Shown here in pieces: positions 30,701-43,443 of a stretch of DNA of 64,000 nt. Below the pieces are notes generated by a model. It saw only the letters and a list, made by a program, of their open reading frames with translations, did not search any database and had not been told where the DNA came from. Source of the DNA: Rhopalosiphum padi (taxonomy: Eukaryota; Arthropoda; Insecta; Hemiptera; Aphididae); the NCBI RefSeq assembly GCF_020882245.1, contig NC_083599.1, positions 20,408,865 through 20,472,864 on the forward strand, in the 5' to 3' direction. Made by a program: the position numbers and the translations under genes. Every line of letters begins with the position of its first letter. Position 1 is the first letter of the stretch.

Positions 30701-33700
30701 TTATAATTTGAAATAGTACAATGGAATAATAATTAATAACTATACCTAATAAGTACCTACTATGATGATATAAAATCTAGACAATTTTAGACTTTATCTA
30801 ATACATAAATGTAGAATCTAAATGTATACATCTAGCTATTGATCAATTGCATTTGTCTCAATGATTGTTTTTAAAATATAATATTTAGCAGTTTAATCAA
30901 TATATAATATGCACGTTGCACGTATGATAGTGCCTAATACTACCTAGTACTCAATTTTTGTGAAAAAAAAAAAGAATAATAATAATGTATTATTAGTACG
31001 AGTATTATCATTATTTCGATGTGTTCATTTTACTTTATAATTTTTATAATACTTTGTTGTTAGGTGGTTTAGTATAAGTCCAGTTATGTTATTGACGAGG
31101 ATTTAGATGTCAGATATGTTGACAAGGCTACATTGTTATTGGATCAAATCAAATGACAGACCACTTTAAGAAGTGTCTAGTCTTAAATGGTTTTAATATT
31201 GATGTGTAAAAACAATCATTTATTTTGTCCACTGTTGGTATTATAACAATATAAAATAATGAAATAGTGATATTTTAACAAAAATGTATCGGTTATAACT
31301 TTAAAATTTTTAATATACTGGTAGTAATACAATATTTTCATTTGATTAGTGTGTATTTTAGATTCTAGTATAATGGTAACGAAAGAGTATACCCATAATA
31401 ATAAAATCAACACATTATGATATTAATGTCTTTGATTATCAACTCAATAGCTTTTTAATTAATAATACATAATTATACGAATTATGTAGTTATAATATGT
31501 TGTATCATTATTATTGGGTTGTTGTCGTACATTTAATTGACCTACAATAACGAAGATACAATAGGTACAGCTTCAATTAATTTTTTTCACTTGTAAGAGA
31601 AATATATGTATATAGTTAATTGAAAAAAATATAAGATAGAAATATTATTTGTACCTAATCTAAAATATATAAAATTTAAAAATAATTAACATTTTTTTTA
31701 TTTTGCAAAACTTCACTTCAAATAGTCAATAATATGAGGTATATATTTTATGAACTCAAATTGTTTATGTTTAACAATAATATTAAAAAATTAAAATTTT
31801 AAAATTTTATGAACACTTATGTATTTAAATTCAATTAATCATGAAATAAAGATAAAAAATTGAGAAATTACGTTAAAAAAAATTATTATTGTCAAAATGT
31901 TTGATAAATCTTCAAATTTTTTCTCAAAAAAGTACTTACAAATTACAATGATTTTTTATGATATTTTCGATAATAAAGGTGGAATATAATTAAATTATAA
32001 TATTGGAGAACGTTTTAAATTAAATGTCAAGTCTTAAAATCCAAAATAACACATTTTGTCAAAATAAATTAATTCTTAATTACATCAACATAATCAAAAT
32101 AGAAATTGTTGTATGGCTTCGAAATAAATTGCTTTGTTTATATCATCAGTTTTTTGTTAGTTTTCTGAAAACTACTAAACAATGTAAAAAGGTGCTATCA
32201 TAAGTACTTTTTGTGCTTAATTTATAAGAAAAAAAAGCTAGGTACTCAATAACTAATATAGACAATATTGAATATTTAAAGTACCTATTTGTTAAATCCA
32301 AAACAAAAAAAATATCTAACAATACTAAAATTATTGTAAAGTTTACAAATTTTAATTTTTAACAAGTGTTGCCAAATTTTTTTTTACTCAATACCTCTTT
32401 TTTATTTTCAAAAATTTTACACCCATTTTAAATAAATTTAAAAAAATGTAAGTCTATTTTTTTTAAAATCAGCAATTTAATTTAAATTAAAAACAAAACT
32501 CTACAATCTATTTTTATTTTTTTATACTACATTCTTATAGTGTATACATTTTATGCATCCTTTACATAGTTCTGTTTATTACTAAACTTATTACCTACAT
32601 TATCTTAAATTATTTTTAATTTTACAAAGTTTTCTATACATTTATTTTCAGTAAGTTATGAACAATTATAATTAAAGTCATAGTTGAATCGGCTCTCTTA
32701 TTGTCTCCTAAAATTAAAAATCCCTCAAAGAGACGGTACCACCCATGTTGGGTATCACTGTTATAATTAGAAAATTTGATTTTTTTTTCTATATTTTCTA
32801 CAAAGTTGTTTTTTTAGAATTGTTAAGAAAGTAGACGTTACCTAATATACATTATAAATATTATTTTATTTTAATAATGCTTTCTTTGTTGAGTAAAATA
32901 TCAATAACAGAAAATATGATTTCATTTAACATCGAACTTGTTACATATAAATTAAACTTTACAATTTATGTTTTTAAAATCGTACAAACTAAAAAGTTTT
33001 TATAGTATATTTCATTATTTGTATACCTGAAATAAAATTCATTTTTTGCATAATACTTCTTATAAATGAGTCAACGAGTATAATATACAGCTAAATATAC
33101 TACTTCGCATGCTTATATACTCGTAATATGATGTTTGTAAAAATCATTTTTTTTAAACATTTCAATAAAAAATGTATTTAATTTTTTGTTTCATAATACA
33201 TTTTTAGGTTATTGGAATATAATAAAATAAGTGTAGTTGAAAATTGGGCGTTCAATGGTTCTGAAATAGCAAAACTGTAAGTAGTTGACAAATTATAAAA
33301 TGGATTTTTTATTATTATTTGAAAAATAACCTTAGATTTTTATATTAATTATTTTATTATTATAATCACCATTCACTATCATTATTTATTAATTTTGTTA
33401 CAGGAGTTTGAGAGGAAATTATTTAGACTTTTTATCTGAACACAGTTTTGATGGAATTTTAAACTTACGGACACTGTAAGTTACTTAAAAACATAAAATT
33501 AATTACCTGTGCAAATAAATTAGTAAAATTATCATCATCATAACTTTTTTTTTAAATAATAGAAAAAATCTTCAACATTTAAAGGCCTAAGATTTTCCCG
33601 AGAATGTCACTTTATTTTTTCCAATTTTTTTGAAAACTAAATTCCATTAATAAAAATATTTTACTTCAGGCACTTATAAAGTGCGTTTCTATTAAATCTA

Positions 33701-36700
33701 TAAATTATAGATAAGTTGTAGAAAACTTTAAAAATTTTTTATAGCTCTAAATATAAATCATTTTGAAATGCGTTCAGAGTTTCATATGAAACTAATTTGT
33801 TTTTCTAATTTATAAATGATCAATTAGCTAGGTATTTAAACTACTTTTATCTGCGCATATAAATTTTGTTGTTTTTTTATCTATTGAAATTGAAGCGTTC
33901 TTAATTTATAATTAATATACATTTTTATAATCAGTATGATGTGTATTTTTAGAACTGATTATTTTTTACAGATTATATATACATTATTATTACATAACAA
34001 TTTAATTGGTTAATGCAATTATAATTTAAGCCATTTGGATTTATAATTAATGTTATAAATTATTGTATTTTAGAGATTTATCACATTCTTCAATGAAAGT
34101 ATTACCGACATCGGGGTTGAAAAGCTTAGAGGTACTTCGCGTAGAAAATGCTCCTTCAATGACTGTGATTCCTTCAGTTTATTTATTTGGCGTATGTACC
34201 TACCAACTTATAATATTATTTTATAGTTTTGGGTTCATGCTCATTTATTGTTATTTAAATATTAATAAATACATATTTTTTGTGGTTTCAGAATTTAAAA
34301 GAAGCTTATCTCACTTATTCATTCCATTGCTGCAGTTTTCAGTTTCCAGCTAAACATGATTATTCATCATATGAGTTTCATAAAGTAGGTGTTAATTTAT
34401 TCCTCATGCAGAAAAACAAATTTTGATCAAACGTATAGTACTTAGTACCTACAAAAATATTTTCTAAATATTTTCGTTCTATCACTGTCTAGGTTTAATC
34501 GTCTCTATTTATTTGTATTTATTCAAACACAAAATCGTTTACACGAAGGTATTTGAAACATTGCTCATTATAAAATTGGGTAATAGATATTATTATCCAA
34601 TCGCATTTTGTCCATAAAATATGCGTTCGTTACTGTTTATATAATAAAAAAGCTCGTGAATTAATTAAAAATTAAAAAAAAATATCGAATTTATAGTTTA
34701 ATATCATGATACAAAATTATGATTTGATACATATGTCACATAATACGCGTGATACATATTACGCGAAGTACCTACGAATACGAAACAATATTTGGAGTTA
34801 AATTCATCGCATAGTCTAGCTTTTTGAGTCAATTATACTTTGTAGACAATTGAAAATTAAATAATCCTATTTCAGAAAAATAAAATCATCTAATTAATAA
34901 CAACATAAATATAAATCGTATGTTTGATGTTTGAAATAATAAATATCAATTTTTATGTGTACCTATATCCATTTATTTTTGAAAATGGTTGGGGGTCATA
35001 ACGGATTTGTTATAGTTTTAAGATAAATCTATCATAATTTCTTTCTTTTTTTTTTTAACTATTGTATTTCCTAGTAAAATGTTTGTTACATATTATAGGA
35101 AGGTTCACAAACTCCAAGCGAATGTATTCAAACGAAAAAAAATTACAACTTTCATGTGGTGTCCAATGATTTCATAGAAAACGGTTATATAGACTATGCA
35201 AACGATAGCGAAGAACAGTTTTTTAACGAGCCGGCCATAACAAATAGTACCCAGGACATTATATGTGGCAATATTACTCCACCTACCACGTAAGTAGCAC
35301 CGTAGTATATATAGTATTTTCATAGTTTCTCTATCTATTGAACTATTACAACAGTTTAAACAAAAAAAAGTGTGTGATTTTGTTAACCATTTATCGAGTT
35401 GTGACATTTTTATATCAAATTTACGTACTGAATAACAATGCACCATGAATTCAAATTACAATTTAATTTATGTATTATATACCAGGATTTTAAAACACAT
35501 GCGTTATTTTTATTATTTGTATATTGTTAAGGTAAATATATTATCAATCTCTATGCTATGCAGTTATAACATAGTATGTTCAGACTAAAACAATTGTTAA
35601 AAATTATTATTATAATTACGACGCTAATATTCTATCAAGTTGTAATAGTTTAAGACCGCTATACAATTATTTATGTAATAGTTATGCGATAAGAAATAAA
35701 GCTTGGAAAAAAATAGATTTATTATTTTATAGGTCACATAGTATTTGCGTTTCAATGAAATAGAGATAAAACATTTGACAAAGATACGTGTAGGTGCGGA
35801 CGTTTGGAAGTTGTAGACGATTAAAATAATGTTATTTTTATTGTCCATGACATTATGTTATTTACATTTTAAATTAAAGTTATTCAAGTCTATTATTGTG
35901 GTTAAGTTGGGTTAGACCCGAAATAAATCGTTCACGACAACAATTACATTAATTTTGCGCATCATCCATTTTAAACTGTATTTTTAAATAGTGATATACG
36001 TGTAAAGGTAATAAATATCTTTACTTAAGCAAGTCCGAATAAAAGTTTCAAATGTATTGTTAATAATAATAAAAACGTATACTTGATTACATCTAACATC
36101 TATAAAATAAATGTCGAACTTGATTTTGTTTTTAATATTTAAAATAATAATGAAAAACACGAATATACATGAACCCCACGAAATGTAATCTAAAATGCTA
36201 ATGCACTGTTCATATGAACATGATCGGACATGACCGGACACATTGTGTTGAAGAAAATCCAACTTTCGTCACCGACTTCAAACTCCGACTATAGAGTTAC
36301 GTACGTTCTGTTTTAGGAGATCCGACGTCAAATGTTGGCCACAACCGAACGCCTTGAATCCATGCGAAGATATAATGGGTTTCTATTGGCTTAGAGTGTG
36401 CGTTTGGCTGGTGGGAATCGCAGCGTTACTGGCAAACGTTGTTGTAATGTTGGTGGTTTTCCGTAAAAAGTTTAATTATTCCGTGCCCAGATTCCTGATG
36501 AGTAATTTGGCTTTCGCCGACTTCTGTACGGCCATTTATTTGTTGCTATTGGCTTACGAGGATTTGGTGTCCAGTGAAAAGTATTTCAACTACGCTTACA
36601 CATGGCAAAACGGTAATTATCGCGTGTCAAACACTTGTTATTTAACCGCGAACAGCGGAACAGTGCGAATAATATTTACGTCATGTGGCGAATCCGAGTA

Positions 36701-39700
36701 CTCATACCGGCTTATAGATATAGTAAATTTTCTTTATGATATTTTTATTATTTTATGCATGTATAATGTATATATATATATATATATTAATCGTAAAGCC
36801 CCTATTTATTATTTACGTCATATGAATACATGTATAGTAAATAGTAGAGCGAACACGGGGGTAGGATAGTCTCTTCGTTCGCATTTATGAAAAAATAATC
36901 TCTTCACGTGTTTTTAGATACTCCACTGTTTTCGATGAGCCACAAAGGAGAATGCGGTTTAGTATTAAATTTGTTAGTGATTTTTTTTTTTCGAAAACAG
37001 ATTTCCATTAGTTTTCTTTACGTATGTATACATATAATACGTTATTTTTCGAAGCGCTTATAAATAGAAATTCTGCTTATTTTCAGTCTTTTGACATTTT
37101 TACCAAGTATAATACTACCATACATACATCTTACATACAAATGTCAAGTCATAATTCTTAAAATTACAGATTAAATCTAAAAATAATGTTTTCATGAAGA
37201 GTTAGTACATATTTTATAGTTAAAAAATAAACGTTATCCAAATATTTCATCGAATAATTATTGAAAATGTTGTTTCGTGAAATAAAGTTATCATAGATGT
37301 ACATTTTGATTATTTCGTCTCCTTTCGACTAAAACGATTTTTGTGTTTGATTGAAATATTTGGATTTTTCCACGATAACGCTAAAATATTTTCAACTATT
37401 ATAGTTATACATTTTCGGTTCCAAATTTAAAGTTTATATTTTATAAGTATTCCTAGTATTTAAATCGAACTCTGCATGTTATATAGGTAATATGTATGTA
37501 AAAACGACTATGGAAAATAATTCATGATTTTTTTAAAAACACTTAATAAATGTTTATGGCTTATGTCTAATTATTACAATATTAAACTGCTTGTTATTGC
37601 TGAATGACTAAATATGCCTATAGGAGTTACGTTATAATGCAGCATTCGAAGAATATAGTGTTCAAGAATAAATTATTATTTATGATATTAAACTATTCAT
37701 GCGAATCTAATAAAGTTTTTATTAGTACTATTTATTCGAATTTTCATCAGCTATTTTACTATATATTTTAGTTTATTATATTAATTTTAAATATTATGTA
37801 TATCTAATAATTATTTTTAGTCACTATGATGTAGTAATGTAATACAGCGTTTGATTATGGGTATATATTTTTTTGCTGAAAATCGCATGCAACAATAGAT
37901 TAAACTTAGATAATAATTATTATAATTCATAATTTAACCCAATTAAAAAAGTAATAACCTATTTCAATCAAAATACTTTTGGGTCAACTGTAATAAAATA
38001 AATTATTAAAGACATTATGTTCACATTGATAATCAACCATGTGTATAATATGGCTATTGGCTATATAATATGGACCATCTTTAATGTCATTTTCTATTAT
38101 GACAATTATAATAATTGGTCAAATTACGCATAATATTATGTGATATATTTATTATAAATATCTACTAAAATTTGAATTTTTGAGTAATTTCAAAAGTTAT
38201 TATGTGCGATAAATAATAGTATTATAATAATTGGACTAAGAAACGCGTATTGGCTCATTAATTAAAAAAAAAAAATTATTATTATTATTATAATAAATAA
38301 TAACAACAATAACGATTAAATATTTAATGGCAATGGAGCCATTATTACATATAATAGTGTAATGTACACAGAATATTATTATTGAGTATTATTCACTATG
38401 TATAATTTAATTATATTATATATCCATTTAGTTATACCAAATTGTTAAGGTTGTGATTTTTTTAACACAGGCGTTGGATGCAAAATTGGAGGTTTCTTGA
38501 CGGTATTTTCGTCTCAACTGTCAGTTTTTGCGTTATGCTTGTTAACGATTGAACGGTGGTACTCAATACGCAGGGCACTGTACACAAACAAAATGACGTT
38601 CGCTTCAACCGTGAGAATTATGGCTTTTGGTTGGGTTTATTCAATTGTAATGGCGACCATGCCGTTATTGGGCATTTCGAGTTATTCTACTACCAGGTAA
38701 ACATAAAGCGTTATATCTAACGTTAATTATAAATAAATATATTGTTATAGATAGTATGAGTGAGCAAATACGTTTGAGATTTCGAATAAAATAATATAAT
38801 ATGAGTCTTAGAATACTGTATGAATAATCATATATGCCCGATACGGGTGCGTATTAATAGGAGCAAAACACTATTATTATTTAACTAAATCGATCGTGTT
38901 ACAAGACATCGTTTTAAAAATGTTATAACAGTATTTCACGTACACTGTACATGTATAGTTATATATTCTATATATAAGTAAATGCAAACAGTTTTAGTAA
39001 CGCTATCCTTTTAAACATGCTAATATTATATTACGATAAATTCGTGAAAGTAGTATATTAAATATCATATAACTGACAAAACCTCCCAAAACACCTAAAT
39101 TAAAATAATAAATATTTAAAATCGGCTTGTTTTCAATTTTCAAAAGGATTATAACATTATAATTTATTCAAAATTAATTTTAAAATGTAATTTTCAAAAC
39201 GTGATTTGAATACGAAAATTATGACTTGTGCCATTGGGTTTGACGTCAAAGGAAATTCGAGCGATCATATAAAGTTTGACATATTCTTAAATGTTGGGTC
39301 AATTTACGTTGCAGTATATTACACCTATACAATCTAAAATATGTAATAGTTTCGTAATGCTGTCAAACATTTATTATTTTTTGGATTATTTAAAGGAAAT
39401 AAAAACAAATTTTAAATTTAAAAATTTAAGAATAAAAAAAGTGGGCAAGTGGGTATCGCTCTGCTGTATAGTAGAGCTGGAGAGTAGGTCACTATAATGG
39501 ATGTGTTAAATTTGAATGCAACGACTGATATCATTGTATACGAAAAACGATTCTGAACGGAGATGATTTGTCAGTCAATGATAATTAGTTGGATATATTA
39601 TATTATTATTACTTATATTTAAATTGTAATATATCGTTATTTTAAATATTTAATTTCGTAAAAATAAAATTTCATACGCTCATAAAATGTTTTCTATATT

Positions 39701-42700
39701 GACGCTGGAATTTTTTTACAATTACTTAAAGGAAAATGTATAAATAACCTTGTATTGGATTTTTGAACCTTAAGTATAAATCACAAAAATTTTATGAATT
39801 TTCAACTTCAAAATTCTTTGCAAATTTTCGTGATTTTGATATATTTTGTAAACATTGGAACTTTAAATGCTTATAAACATAAACATTTTTGCGAATTTAA
39901 TTTGATGTACCTTAGCCCTTATGTTCTTATAGCAACGAACGATAACTTTATTTTTACACTTTTTTTTGTAGTTTTATACTTCCAAAATGGTTTATATGAA
40001 TTAACATTAAAATTAAAAAAAAAAATAAGAATGCGCTTTGACTTTATTTGTTATTAAACGAAAACATTTTTATGTAGATCAACTTAAGATTATGTTAAGT
40101 TCAAATATTTAATTAGATTCAAACTTTAATTGTTTACTGATCATTGACGTTAATTATTCAAAAAATATCAAATATTTTAAAAAGGAACATTTTTTGCGTG
40201 TTGGCTAAATGAAAATAACGAGTCAGAGAACAAAGCACTAAATAATTTATTAAATTTATAAAAACTATCGTGTTTGAAATTTTGTAATAATAAGTATTAA
40301 TTGTTAATTAAACATCTAAAAAATCAGTATAAACGTTTATTTATTGTAAAATACAAACTTTTTTTTATAGGTACAATAAAAAGCTTTGTGATAATAAACT
40401 GTATAATAGCTACATAAGTAATTTTTGACACCGTACCGATGTTATAGTATAATGGTAAATTCCAAAAAAAAAAAAATGTTTATAAATGAAACTATGAAAA
40501 TGAAAATCATAAGTCGACTTGCATATTTAATAAAATAATAATCACTCCAAAAACCGAAGTGTTTATATAATGTGTCCTCGTCTGCGAGCATGTACAGCAC
40601 TTTGCAGTTATACCTATTGGAATTCGTATCCGGTACGTACCCCATATGGCATATACCTAATACCTTAGTGTCAAAATCAAATAATATTACATTGTTCGAA
40701 TTCGGTTTTATGCGAATAATAGTTATATTTATATATTTAATAAATTTAAAGGCACTATATAATGTTTACTATAAGTACTACGACAGTAATTTCAGAGCCG
40801 AACCTTAATATTATATTGTTATTATATGCGCTTTAAGCCCAAATCCGTCATCGATCACATATACGTAACAATAACATTAACAACATCAACAACAATAATA
40901 TTGCCAGTATACGTAGCTTACGATGAAACAACGATGTATTAGGTATTTTACAACTAGGCTGTAGTACGAACGGTGAAATAATAATATCACTTCGAGTATC
41001 TGTGTACTATATACTTAATATAATATACGTATGGTTGTAAAGATAGGTGCGCCCACAAGTATATAACACTATAATAGTAGGTACATCGCATATATAAATA
41101 TTATAGGTATACTTATACATACCTACTTGAACGTATAAATATTTAATATATTTATAGGCAGTCCGTAATAGTGTATTGTTGACGGTATTAGTGGAATTCG
41201 TCGACAGTGATTTTTGCGGGTTAATTGAAAGGGTTGTTGGAGTTTAGAGCGGTTTGGGATTGAAAACGGTTAGTTTTCCGGAAAAAACCGCGTCGGTGGT
41301 CAAATGTTTGCGGTCCAACCAAATGGTCTGTGGTGTAGGAGTGCTTGTGTATATCCTTAATATATATTATATATAAAGGTATACTACGATAATATAATGT
41401 TGTTGTTGTTATTGTTGTTATTATTGCTACTGCTGTTGCAAGGGTATTAATTATTATCATATGGCTATGAATACGAGAGGACTTATCGATTCTAATCGAA
41501 TCCATAATTATTTTAGTGAGGAATGAAAACAAATTTTAAATGTTTGAGTGGAAAGCGTCCCCTTGGTTGTGCAAGTACAGATAGTTTTAATATAATCTAT
41601 CCATTTTGTCACTTGTCGTAGTATTTTTTATTCTCCTAACAAAAAATAAGTTTATAATCCGAATAATTTTAGACACGCATTAATTGAATAATATAATTTA
41701 CTGCTTCTCTTCGTGACGGAATTGATATACATTTTTGCTTTTCCTCGAATGTCATACACAGCTCTTTTTTTAGTTTGGTTATACATTATTTGTCTATCAA
41801 TCAATTTTTCATTAAATTTTGCATGATTATGTTTACTAAAATTTTACAGAATTACATTATTGGGGAATCAAGTGAAAAAACCACTTACATGGAGATGGGA
41901 ATAATAAATTCATTGAAATTGAAGCTAATTTAAAGCCGCTTTTATAAAAATGTATTTTGCTTTTCATTCAAAATAATATTATAATACTTGATTTTACTTT
42001 CGTATCTGTGTGTTCAGTGTTCACGTATTCGACCCAACTGTTATGTATATGCCACCGAGCCTATATTTATCATTCGGTATCCACTCCGTAGCACGACCAT
42101 TGACCAGCATTGACAAAAATACTTTACCGTAGAGTATTGAACGCCGTGTTCAAGGTCGTCATCAATCAATAACCTTACAAACATTCAAATATCTTATCCA
42201 CGGGCCAATTCAAACATATTACAGAAAACACACCGTACGGTTTTCATCGCCTAAAATTAATCTGTAACTATGGGTGAGAGGAGGTGAGGTGACTGCAGCC
42301 CATTCTGAAATTTCGGGAAAATCTAAAAATGCTTTCTGTGTATTTTATGTATTCCTTTAACGTATTATGAGTAGGTATGTAGTACGTTAATATTATACTA
42401 AAAATATAATTTGTATGATATTTGCTGAAAAAGGTTAAAATGTTATATACTCACAGAGTCACAGTATAATATGACAAATTATGAGGGATCATAGTTAAAT
42501 CTACCCTATATAATAAATTAACAAATCCCCTCTTCCTCAAAAAAAAATTTAAATCCTGGTTACAGTGGCGTTACACCGTTGTCTGGTGCAAAATTTAATG
42601 CTATATTATTGTATAGTGGTTGTATTATAGTTGTAGATCTGGACATGCAATAATCACTAATTTGTGTTTATAATTTTCACACGTCACATACTACACACAC

Positions 42701-43406
42701 ACACACACACACACACACACCAGTTATACTAACGGATTTAAACAGCATGTTTTTAAAATAGGTAACAGCTCTATTATACGGTAGGTGTCGAGTGTATATC
42801 GTCATTGAAAAGTAAATAACTATAATGTGAATGTTAAATTTGAATTCAACGGTATTAATAATTACCCATATTTTTTGACAGATACCTGTACTTTTATTGC
42901 TATATATTAATTTATTTTACTAGTAATAATATAATGAGTTGAATTTATTGTTGTCGAAAACATTGCGTTTATAAATGCCAATGTATATAAAAATAAACCT
43001 TGCGTTTTATGTTCAATCCTTTTAGATATATAAATTGAACATTTTATGTATTTTTAATTACAGAACTATTTGTTAATTTATTTGATTTTATCGAATTTTA
43101 CCAACATTTTAATTTAAAGTTCCTATGTATTCTTAATATTTTTAAACGGCTGTAATAAAAACTGAGGAAATTCGTATTAAAATTTCCAACTCAGCGAAAA
43201 AATTAAAATAAACATATTATACCTATAGACATATTTTTACAAATTTCAAATGTTTATAAATAGCTCTAAAAAAGAATAATAATTATCAAACCATGTATAG
43301 GAAATGATAATTTAAACATTCAGCAACATTTCAAATATCTAAAGTTATTTATTTTTAGTTAGAGCAAAAAAAAAATATAGTTTTTTTTTAAATACTTTTA
43401 TTTGTT

Positions 43407-43443
<37 letters not shown>

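Noticed and set aside
34063..34353. 96-codon open frame covering exon 10 and part of the next intron
   Set aside because: The exon part is receptor, but reading on passes a good donor (GTATGT) into intron sequence and then out of frame over exon 11. It is intron read-through, not a separate gene.
35105..35446. 113-codon minus-strand frame over exon 12
   Set aside because: Opposite-strand shadow of the hinge exon, continuing into intron, with no motif.
36354..36869. 171-codon frame beginning in exon 13
   Set aside because: Real receptor sequence to 36612, then intron read-through after the G|GTAATT donor; the family sequence resumes at 38471.
41221..41532. 103-codon minus-strand frame in the exon 14-15 intron
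   Set aside because: Its threonine/isoleucine-rich part comes from a GTT-type microsatellite; no known domain.
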